A DNA stretch of 37,781 bases from JAWLGW01 sp964569055 (GTDB taxonomy: Bacteria > Planctomycetota > J058), in contig CAZMSZ010000022.1 in NCBI GenBank assembly GCA_964569055.1, positions 1 to 37,781 on the forward strand. The letters run 5' to 3'. This document shows positions 17,705-24,309 of this stretch, one piece after another. Below the pieces are notes generated by a model. It did no database searches. It was not told where the DNA came from and saw only the letters and a list, made by a program, of their open reading frames with translations. Position 1 is the stretch's first letter; every line of letters starts with the position of its first letter. The position numbers and the translations under genes are program-made.

Positions 17705-18544
17705 GTGAAGCCGACGGCGGTGGGGTTGCACGTCAAGACGCGGGACCGCGTCAAGGTGCTCGACGCGGTGCGGGCCGCCATGGGGGCGGTCGGGCTGAAG
17801 TGGGTGGGCGGCGGGCTGGACGCGCCCGACGAGGCGGTGCGGCTGGTGCTGCTCCCCTCGCGCGGCGGGTGGACCTCGCTCTACCCCGAGGAGCCCGAGC
17901 TGGCGCGGGGCCTCGCCGAGCGCGTGGCGCTCGAGCTCGACGCGCCGGTGCTGGTGGTGGGTCACTACGAGGAGAGCGCGTTCTTCTACCTCGCGTTCGG
18001 ACCGGCGGGCGAGGAGCTCGACGCGTATCACTCCTGCCCCGACTACTCCAAGGGCATGGGCGAGGACGACGCCAGCGAGGCCGAGCTGGAGGCGACCCGC
18101 GGGGACGCGGCGGTGCTGGCGGGCCTGGTGGGCGGCGAGGCCAAGGAGCTCGAGCGGATCCTCGCCGGGGCGCGGATCGAGCGGCTGCGCGATCACGACG
18201 TCCTCTCGGGCGCCGTCGGCGTGAGCGCGGCGCTCGAGCGCTTCGCCGAGCAGCTCGGGCTCCCCGACCTGCTGCAGGCCTTCGAGGACGTGTGGGCCGA
18301 GGAGGACGAGGACGACGACGAGAGCGTCCGCCACCTCGCCTACGCCCGCCCGCGCGACCCTGGCCAGCTCGCGCGGCTGTTCGGGCGGTTGCGGGATCGC
18401 TGGGGGGCGGGCGCCGGGGCCGCGCCGAGCGGGGGCGCCCAGGAGGGCGCGGCTGACGAAGAGGAGCCGGACGAGCCGGACGCCGACCCGGACTCGGACG
18501 AGGAGCCTCCGGCCGCTCCGCGCGGGCGCCGCTCGCGGCGCTGA
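17705..18544 (+). CDS. Conserved-looking acidic protein of unknown function, possibly 5' truncated
   Basis: The frame is open from just after the gap; a GTG at 17705 could be the start, but the true start may be in the gap. It gives 279 residues with no signal peptide or membrane span, so it is probably cytoplasmic. The first 110 residues look like a folded domain with alternating beta strands and helices, including VLVVGHYEES and a YHSCPDYSKG motif; similar HDSD...ScPDYF proteins of unknown role are known to me from several phyla. A helical part follows to about 220. The tail (about 240-279) is acidic then basic (DEEEPDEPD, RGRRSRR) and probably disordered. I do not recognise a function. Confidence 0.7.
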   Translation: MKPTAVGLHVKTRDRVKVLDAVRAAMGAVGLKWVGGGLDAPDEAVRLVLLPSRGGWTSLYPEEPELARGLAERVALELDAPVLVVGHYEESAFFYLAFGPAGEELDAYHSCPDYSKGMGEDDASEAELEATRGDAAVLAGLVGGEAKELERILAGARIERLRDHDVLSGAVGVSAALERFAEQLGLPDLLQAFEDVWAEEDEDDDESVRHLAYARPRDPGQLARLFGRLRDRWGAGAGAAPSGGAQEGAADEEEPDEPDADPDSDEEPPAAPRGRRSRR

Positions 18545-18548
18545 GCGT

Positions 18549-19244
18549 CTACTCCCGCAGGGCCGCGCGGACGCGGCGCCAGGCGGCCGCGATCGGGCCG
18601 AGGGCGGAGCCCTCGCGCGGGGGGCGCTGGGACGTGGGCGCCGCCGGCGGCTCGAGCGAGAACGCGGCCAGCAGGCGCCCGTCGGCGCAGGCGAACAGGA
18701 GCGCCTCGGCGGGCTCGCCCTCGCGTCCGGGGCGCAGCTCCAGCAGCAACAGGTCGCGGCGCTGCGAGCGACCGAGCCGCGCCAGCTCGGCCGGGCCGAG
18801 GCGCTCGGCCTCGGGCAGCGCCAGCGCGGCCACCGTCAGCCGCGTCGCTCGCTCCGCGAGGCGTTCGTCGAGGTCGAGCACCACCTCGGGCTCGAGCACG
18901 AGGTCGCCGGTGCGCACGAAGGCGAGCGCCAGCGAGGCAGGCTCTTCGCGCGCCGGCGCCTCGGGCTCGAGGGCGGGCCACCGCTCGGGCTCGGCGAAGG
19001 CCGGGAGCCGGGTCGTGGTGAGGGGGGCGTCCTCCACGCCGCCGGGGCGCTCGCTCCAGGGGGTCTCGCTCAGCGGCGCCTCGCTCGGCTCGTCGGCGTC
19101 GGCCGGCGCGGCCTCCCTCTCGAAGGCCCCTCCCGCTCGGTCCTGGCGCCGCACGGGCGCCTCCTCCGCGGGCGCCGCGGCGCAGCCCGCGAGCAGGAGG
19201 AGCGCCGCGGCCGTGGCCCACCGCTCCAGCGCGCGCCCGATCAC
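18549..19244 (-). CDS. Lipoprotein, paralogue of the next upstream gene
   Basis: A 231-residue lipoprotein with lipobox LLLAGC, a Pro/Glu/Ala-rich linker containing TPWSERPGG, then a folded domain from about 110 with the pattern LVLEPEVVLDLDERL, LGRSQRRDLLLLELRPG and LLFACADGRLLAAF. The same order of segments is found in the preceding gene, so the two arose by duplication. The GTG start overlaps its stop (GTGA). It is the last gene of the sigma/anti-sigma operon and ends 4 bp from the convergent gene at 18544. Function is unknown; a surface-exposed or periplasmic partner of the anti-sigma factor is a guess. Confidence 0.75.
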   Translation of the reverse strand: MIGRALERWATAAALLLLAGCAAAPAEEAPVRRQDRAGGAFEREAAPADADEPSEAPLSETPWSERPGGVEDAPLTTTRLPAFAEPERWPALEPEAPAREEPASLALAFVRTGDLVLEPEVVLDLDERLAERATRLTVAALALPEAERLGPAELARLGRSQRRDLLLLELRPGREGEPAEALLFACADGRLLAAFSLEPPAAPTSQRPPREGSALGPIAAAWRRVRAALRE

Positions 19245-20131
19245 TCGACCTCCTCCACCAGGCGCGCGTACGCCCGCTCGAGCAGCGCGAGCAGGTCGTC
19301 GCGCTCCGCCGCGGCGCTCGCGCCCGAGCTCACCGCCAGGCCGTCCTCGCCCCGCTCGAACAGGCCGAGCAGGCGCGGCGCCGGGCCGTCCGGCGCGTCC
19401 GAGCCGCGCACGTCGAGGAGGTAGCCGCGCGCCGGCGCGCTCGTCTCCCCGTCCGCCCGCACGTCGACCAGCAGCAGGTCGCGGCGCTCGGCCGCGGCCT
19501 GGCGGCCGAGGGCCTCGAGGTCGACCTCGTCCAGCGCGGGGCGCGCCAGGGCGAACACGCCGCGCACGTCGCGCTCGCGCTCGAACAGGGCGTCGCGCAG
19601 CGCCAGCACCGCGGCCTCGGGCTCGGGCGCGACGGCGCCCGCGCGCACGCACGCCAGCGCGATCGCGACCGGGGTCTCGAGGCGGAGCGGGCCACCCGCC
19701 AGCGTCGGCCGCCGGCTCGGCGCGCGGAACAGGACCGGCGCGCGAGGAGCGGGGGTGGTGGCGGGCTCGTCGCCGCCGGGGCGCTCGGCGTACGGGTCGG
19801 CCGCGAGGTCGGGCTCGTCGGCGGGCAGCCCCTCCTCCGGTGCGGGAGCCGGCGGGGCCGGCCCGCTCTCCCCGGTAGCCGCGAGCCGCTCGAGCGCGTA
19901 GCGCGCGCGCTCCTGCTGCTCGAGGTCGGCGTCCTCCGCGCTCTCGAGCTCCTCGCCCGCGGCGGACTCCGCGCGGGCGGGACCGGCCTGCGCCGCGCGC
20001 ATGGCGTCGGCTTCGCCGGCGGCCGCGGCCTCGGGCGCCGCGGGCTGTGTGGTGCGCGCGCTCTCGCTCGCGCAGCCCGCCAGCGCGAGCAGGGCCCCGA
20101 GCGCGAGCGCGGCGCTCGCGCGGCGGATCAC
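19241..20131 (-). CDS. Lipoprotein of unknown function, paralogue of the downstream gene
   Basis: A 296-residue lipoprotein with lipobox LALAGC, followed by about 130 low-complexity Ala/Glu/Pro residues including DPYAERPGG. The folded C-terminal domain has PEPEAAVLALRDALFERE, ERRDLLLVDVRADG and a LLGLFERG strand near the end. These align by eye with the downstream lipoprotein. GTG start, overlapping the stop of the small Cys/His lipoprotein. No enzyme motif or known domain is visible. Its secretion and coupling to the sigma operon suggest an envelope role. Confidence 0.75.
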   Translation of the reverse strand: MIRRASAALALGALLALAGCASESARTTQPAAPEAAAAGEADAMRAAQAGPARAESAAGEELESAEDADLEQQERARYALERLAATGESGPAPPAPAPEEGLPADEPDLAADPYAERPGGDEPATTPAPRAPVLFRAPSRRPTLAGGPLRLETPVAIALACVRAGAVAPEPEAAVLALRDALFERERDVRGVFALARPALDEVDLEALGRQAAAERRDLLLVDVRADGETSAPARGYLLDVRGSDAPDGPAPRLLGLFERGEDGLAVSSGASAAAERDDLLALLERAYARLVEEVE

Positions 20132-20454
20132 CGCGCCTCCGCGACGAGGTGCGCCTCGGCGTCGTAGCTCGCGCTCCAGGGGCGGACGGGGGCGAGCGGA
20201 CGAGGCGCGTGGCGCGGCGGCGCGCGGCGCGCGCCGGCCCAGGCGGCCTCGACGTCGCGGGTCCCGCAGCGCCAGGCCGGCCGCGTCGGGAGGCAGGCCT
20301 GGCAGGTGGCCGCCGGCCGGTGGCAGCCGTGGGACGTGCAGGCGTGGTGGCCGTGGCACACCAGCAGCGGAGGCGGCTCGGGAGCGCGCTCGGGCCCCCC
20401 GGGGCAGCCCGCGAGCAGCAGCGACGTGGCGAGCACGAACCAGCGCACGGTCAC
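20128..20454 (-). CDS. Small Cys/His-rich lipoprotein
   Basis: A 108-residue protein with lipobox LLLAGC (C17). Just after it is a metal-binding-like cluster: CHGHHAC (33-39), THE-free spacing to C44-H45, then C51, C54 and C63. C39 to H45 reads C-x4-C-H, a spacing occasionally used for covalent haem, but no ordinary CxxCH is present, so zinc, iron or copper binding is equally possible. The rest is Arg/Pro/Ala-rich and ends with PVRPWSASYDAEAHLV. GTG start overlapping the anti-sigma stop. It is exported and lies between the anti-sigma factor and two lipoproteins, so it may be part of the signal the system senses; this is inference. Confidence 0.7.
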   Translation of the reverse strand: MTVRWFVLATSLLLAGCPGGPERAPEPPPLLVCHGHHACTSHGCHRPAATCQACLPTRPAWRCGTRDVEAAWAGARRAPPRHAPRPLAPVRPWSASYDAEAHLVAEAR

Positions 20455-22748
20455 CTCCTCGGCACGACCACGTGCCGGGCCCAAGCGGGCGGATCGGACG
20501 GGAGCTCGGCGGCGAGCTCGGGGGTCAGGCGCTCGCCGTCGGTCCACAGCTCGCGGGCGGCGAACGCCGGCCCGCACGCCAGGCGGGCGCGGCCCGTCGC
20601 GCGGTCGAGCACCACGAGGTACAGCCGGTCGAGCCGCGGGACGACGCGGTGGAGCACCCGCACGCCGGCGGGCGTCGCCAGCTCGTAGACGTCCTCGGCC
20701 GAGGCGACCTGCGCCGGGGCGTGGGCCGCGAGCAGGCCGCGGAACCGGCGCAGCTCCTCGGCGGTGATCGGCGCGACCGGGCGTCCGTCGAGGCCGTCGA
20801 GCGCGGCGTCCCGCAGCGCCTCGAGCGCGCGCGCCACCCGCTCCAGCCCGGCCGCGGCGCGCGCCAGCCCGGGGTCGGGCTCGCCCGCCCAGCGCTCGCC
20901 GACGTGCTCGACCGCGGCGGCCAGCCGCTGGGCCGAGAACCCCAGGCGCGCGTAGAAGCGCGGCAGCGGCTCGACCTCGGGGAGCGGCCCCTCGGCCGGC
21001 GGCTCGCCCTCGCCGAGCGGGCCCGCCGGCGGCGCGTTGAGCCCGGCGAGGCCGAGCAGCAGCGCGCGGTCGCGGTAGCGCGGCGAGGCCAGGAACGGGT
21101 CGGGCCCGGGGGTCGGCTCGAACAGGGCGGCCAGCGCCCACAGCCGCCCCCGCTCCAGGCTGGCCCGCACCGGGACGGGGTGCTCGGGGTCGCTCCACAC
21201 CTCGGCCTCGGGGGCGAGGCTCTCGAGGGCGGCCACGTAGTCGGCCCCGGCCTGCGCGCCGAGCGAGGTGACCGTCCCCGCCAGCCGCGAGCCGAGCAGC
21301 GTGAGCAGGTCGAGCGAGGTCGGCCGCGTGCGGCCCGGGACGGCGGGCGCGCTGAGCCGCGTGAGCGTCCGCCCCTCCACCGAGCGGGTGCTGCCGAGCA
21401 GGACGGCCTGGAGCGGCGCGGCCTCGCGCGAGCGGACCAGCCCGGCGCCGCGGGCCTCCGCCTGCGCGGCGGCCCGCTCCAGCACGGCCTCGAGCACGGC
21501 GGGCGGGTCGAGGTCGCTGGGGCGGACGACGGGCTCGCCGACCGCCTGCCGGATCGCGAGCGCGAGGTCGAGGGGGGTCAGCTCGTCGGGCGGACCGTGC
21601 AGGACCTCGATCGCGGCCTCGAGCCGCGCCTGCAGGCCGAGGCCCGTGAGGCCGCGGGTGGTGCGGCCGCGCGCCAGCGCGATCGTGACCATGCAGGCGG
21701 CGCGCGCCTCGTCGGGGTGGGCGAGGTCGAGCGCGAAGCCGCTCCGCGAGAGCCAGGCCGCGGCGCGGGCGTGATCGGCCAGCGGCCCCTCCACGAACAG
21801 CCCGCGCGGGCGGAACGCGCCGTAGTCCACGGGGCGGCCCAGCACGCGTGAACGCGCGTACGCGCCAGCCGCCCGGACGAGCGCCACCTCCTCCTCGATC
21901 GACGCGCGCGCTTCGGCCGGCAGGAGCGGGTCGACCCCGACCAGCGAGGCCGCCACGGCGACGCGCTCGCGGGCGAGGCGCGCGGCGCGCCGCACGGCCC
22001 GCGTGCGCCCCTCGTCCTCGAGCGCCGCCAGCTCGCGCGCGAGCAAGGCCACCAGCTCGCGCAGCCCGGGGACGACCACCGCCTCCTCCAGGGCCACCGC
22101 CGCGCGCCCGGCCGCGCCGCCGTAGAGCAGCAGCGCGGCGTCGGCCGTGATCAGCGGCGCCGGCGAGCCGGGCTCGACCGCGAGCGGGTAGTGATCGACC
22201 GGGCGCTGGAGCGGGGTCGGCACCTGCACCAGCCCGTGGCTGGCGAGCACGGCCACCGCGTCGTCGGTGAGCGCCGCGCGCGCCGCCTCGAAGCCCTCCA
22301 CGTCGTCGACCCGGGGGAGGCGCGAGGTCGGGCGGGCGCGAGGGAGGCGCGGGTCGGCGAACTGGAGGTAACTCACCGGCAGCCGCTCGACCGCCATGCT
22401 GTGCGGCGGCTCGAGCAGCACCCCGCCGAGCCACAGCGCGGCCGCGATCGAGGCGGCGAGCGCGGCCAGCGTCAGGGCCGGACGCAGCCAGCGCGGCGCG
22501 CTCCGCGGCGGGGCCTCGGCGGCGAGCTGTCCGGCGAGGGCGCGCTCGAGCTCGCGCCAGGCCTCGGGGCTCGGCGCGGGCGACCCCGCCGCCGCGCGCA
22601 CCCGGAGCGCGACCTCGCGCTGCGCCTCGAGCTCGTGGGCGCAGCCGGGGCAGCCCGCGAGGTGGGCGCGCACGACGTCCTCCTCCGCCGGCTCGAGCTC
22701 ACCGTCGAGGAGCCCCGCCAGGAGCGGGCGCAGCTCGTCGCAGCTCAC
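20451..22748 (-). CDS. Anti-sigma factor fused to an extracytoplasmic DUF3160 domain
   Basis: A 765-residue membrane protein. Residues 1-40 are a zinc-finger anti-sigma domain, with C3 and H29-x3-C33-x2-C36. A single span follows at about 90-110. Almost all the rest, from about 150, resembles DUF3160: TDDAVAVLASHGLVQVP, a PLITADAALLLYGG segment, and VDYGAFRPRG followed by an AAAWLSRSG helix, as in the conserved PRGhY region of that family. DUF3160 proteins are usually secreted and of unknown function. The anti-sigma domain would hold the sigma factor at the membrane, and the outer domain would sense the signal. GTG start overlapping the sigma factor stop (GTGA), the classical coupled arrangement. 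Confidence 0.85.
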   Translation of the reverse strand: MSCDELRPLLAGLLDGELEPAEEDVVRAHLAGCPGCAHELEAQREVALRVRAAAGSPAPSPEAWRELERALAGQLAAEAPPRSAPRWLRPALTLAALAASIAAALWLGGVLLEPPHSMAVERLPVSYLQFADPRLPRARPTSRLPRVDDVEGFEAARAALTDDAVAVLASHGLVQVPTPLQRPVDHYPLAVEPGSPAPLITADAALLLYGGAAGRAAVALEEAVVVPGLRELVALLARELAALEDEGRTRAVRRAARLARERVAVAASLVGVDPLLPAEARASIEEEVALVRAAGAYARSRVLGRPVDYGAFRPRGLFVEGPLADHARAAAWLSRSGFALDLAHPDEARAACMVTIALARGRTTRGLTGLGLQARLEAAIEVLHGPPDELTPLDLALAIRQAVGEPVVRPSDLDPPAVLEAVLERAAAQAEARGAGLVRSREAAPLQAVLLGSTRSVEGRTLTRLSAPAVPGRTRPTSLDLLTLLGSRLAGTVTSLGAQAGADYVAALESLAPEAEVWSDPEHPVPVRASLERGRLWALAALFEPTPGPDPFLASPRYRDRALLLGLAGLNAPPAGPLGEGEPPAEGPLPEVEPLPRFYARLGFSAQRLAAAVEHVGERWAGEPDPGLARAAAGLERVARALEALRDAALDGLDGRPVAPITAEELRRFRGLLAAHAPAQVASAEDVYELATPAGVRVLHRVVPRLDRLYLVVLDRATGRARLACGPAFAARELWTDGERLTPELAAELPSDPPAWARHVVVPRR

Positions 22749-23338
22749 GACGCCTCCTCGCGCTCGCGCGCGGCCTGCAGCGCCTCGGACCGCGGCCCCA
22801 GCACCGCCTCGAGCCGCTCCTTCAGGTTGGCGCGCCCGTAGTAGATCCGCGACATGACGGTGCCGCGCGGGATCCCGAGCGTGTCGGCGATCTCCTGATA
22901 CGACAGCCCCTCCACGTCGCGCAGCAGCACGGCCGCGCGCTGCGCGGGGGGCAGGGTGTCGATCGCCTCGCGCACCAGGCGGCGCTCCTCCTCGCGCTCG
23001 AGCCGCTCGGCGGCGCCTTCGAACGGCGCGAGGGCGGCGTCCTCGTCGGGGAGCGCGCCCGCGAACCGCCGGTCGCGCTGGCGGCGCGTGCGGCGGTCCA
23101 GCGCCACGTTGGTGGCGATCCGCCGCGCCCAGGTGCGGAAGGAGGCGCGCCCCTCGAACCGGTCGATGCTGCGGTAGGCGCGCAAGAAGGCCTCCTGGGT
23201 CGCGTCGAGGGCCTCGTCCGGATCCTCGAGGACCCAGTACGCAGCCCGATAGACGGCCTCGCGGTGCAGGGCCACGAGCTGCGTGAAGGCGGCGCGGTCC
23301 CCCGCCCGCGCACGTCGTATCAGGAGCTGTTGCTCCAC
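22745..23338 (-). CDS. ECF-type RNA polymerase sigma factor
   Basis: A 197-residue sigma-70 family factor of the short ECF type. Region 2 covers about 20-85 (DEALDATQEAFLRAYRSIDRF, ASFRTWARRIATNVALD) and region 4 about 122-176 (LPPAQRAAVLLRDVEGLSYQ, EIADTLGIPRGTVMSRI). A short acidic linker joins them. The GTG start is preceded by AGGAGA. It heads an operon with its membrane anti-sigma factor and three lipoproteins, so it probably drives an envelope-linked regulon including itself. The divergent AhpD-like gene shares the 150-bp upstream region. I could not identify an autoregulated promoter motif. Confidence 0.93.
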   Translation of the reverse strand: MEQQLLIRRARAGDRAAFTQLVALHREAVYRAAYWVLEDPDEALDATQEAFLRAYRSIDRFEGRASFRTWARRIATNVALDRRTRRQRDRRFAGALPDEDAALAPFEGAAERLEREEERRLVREAIDTLPPAQRAAVLLRDVEGLSYQEIADTLGIPRGTVMSRIYYGRANLKERLEAVLGPRSEALQAAREREEAS

Positions 23339-23488
23339 CCGCTCTCCTGCGCCCCTCGACCCGGGCGCGCCTCGCGCGATTCGACCCTTTTTCCCGCCGG
23401 CCCGCCAAGCCCGTCCGTCCCGGCGGGGCCTGTCCGCGGCGAGGGTTACGATCGCTCCGTGAGCTCGCTCGTGACGAGGAGGCCCTGA

Positions 23489-23995
23489 GTGCGCCTCCCC
23501 CCGCCCGCCGCGCCCGATCCCGAAGCCGAGGCGGCCCTGCGCGCCGCCCGGCTCGAGCTGGGCGAGGTCCCTCCCCTGCTCGAGCAGCTCGCGCACGCGC
23601 CGCCGATCCTGCGGGCCGCCTGGGGCCTGGTCGAGGCCACCCTCGTCCAGGGCAAGCTCGCCCGCACCACCAAGGAGCTGATCGCGCTGGCGGCCACCAG
23701 CGCCGCGGGCGTGCCCTCGCTCGCCGACCCGCTCCGCCGCTCGCTCGCCGCGCGCGGCGTCGACGAGCAGGTCCTGTCCGACCTCGCCGAGAAGGCCGAG
23801 TCGCACCGCCTCCCCGACCGCACCCAGGTCCTGCTGGTCGTCGGCCGCCGCGCCGCGCTCCAGCCCGCCCTCCTGACCGACGCCGACTTCGCCCAGGCCC
23901 GCCGCCACGGCCTCGACGACCCCGAGCTCGCCGAGCTGGTCGGGTTGGGAGCGACCGTGGCCTTCCTGATCGCGGCCGCGCGCGCGCTGGGGTGA
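23489..23995 (+). CDS. AhpD-like (carboxymuconolactone decarboxylase family) protein without cysteines
   Basis: A 168-residue all-helical protein resembling the AhpD/CMD family: a first half with LLEQLAHAPPILRAAWGLVEAT, then KLARTTKELIALAATSAA, where active members have a CxxC pair and a His. Here that place reads AAGVPSLADPL, and the protein contains no cysteine at all, so peroxidase or disulphide chemistry of the AhpD kind is not possible. The final third has the second family repeat (DDPELAELVGLGATVAFLI). It starts with GTG, AGGAGG lying 6 nt before it, and is divergent from the ECF sigma gene. Function is unknown; a structural or ligand-binding role is possible. Confidence 0.7.
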   Translation: MRLPPPAAPDPEAEAALRAARLELGEVPPLLEQLAHAPPILRAAWGLVEATLVQGKLARTTKELIALAATSAAGVPSLADPLRRSLAARGVDEQVLSDLAEKAESHRLPDRTQVLLVVGRRAALQPALLTDADFAQARRHGLDDPELAELVGLGATVAFLIAAARALG

Positions 23996-24080
23996 GGGCG
24001 GGGGCTTGGAGTCGGGTGCGGAATCCGATTCCGACTCCGACGCGAGAGCGTGTCGCGTACGACGTCCAGCTAGGAATCAA

Positions 24081-24135
24081 GCGCAGAGGGCGCCGAGGAC
24101 GCAGAGATTCTCTGCGATCTCGGCGCCCTCTGCGC
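24081..24135. repeat. Long inverted repeat (27-bp arms), dispersed-type palindrome
   Basis: The arm starting GCGCAGAGGGCGCCGAGGAC (24081-24107) pairs with the arm 24109-24135, ending GGCGCCCTCTGCGC, with a single mismatched AC/AT step and almost no loop. Downstream of the AhpD-like gene it could act as a bidirectional terminator or RNA stabiliser, but there is no T-tract. Repeats built from CGCAGAG units like this are scattered in intergenic DNA of many environmental bacteria, as far as I recall. Confidence 0.8.
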
Positions 24136-24182
24136 TTCGTTCTCCCGTTCGCTAGCCGAGGCGGCCTGCAGAGCGTCAGCCT

Positions 24183-24210
24183 CTCGTGCTCGTGCTCGTG
24201 CTCGTGCCCG
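24183..24210. repeat. Short CTCGTG hexamer array
   Basis: Four CGTGCTC/CGTGCCC units in a row, the same unit family as at 14792-14879 and 33597-33709. No pairing arm was found close by, so this is a single-armed copy. Confidence 0.5.
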
Positions 24211-24309
24211 CCTTCTCCCGCTCTCCGCGAGGCGTGGTCGCGTACGCGGCAGCCCCGCCTCGTCCCTGCGGACGTCGCCCCCCGCGGCCTCGTGACGTAC
24301 GCTCCCGGC

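Larger units (their letters stand above)
23996..24309. other. Intergenic region with a long hairpin and a GTGCTC array
   Basis: The 314-bp space between the AhpD-like gene and the first kinase carries no gene. It contains a TCCGATTCCGACTCCGACG run (about 24022-24041), a 27-bp-arm inverted repeat at 24081-24135 and a GTGCTC array at 24183-24210. An open frame does run through it into the kinase, but its composition follows the repeats. Confidence 0.65.

Noticed and set aside
17341..18544. One gene spanning the second gap
   Set aside because: A zinc-ribbon membrane protein and an acidic cytoplasmic protein show no domain relation, and the gap length is arbitrary, so frame agreement is meaningless.
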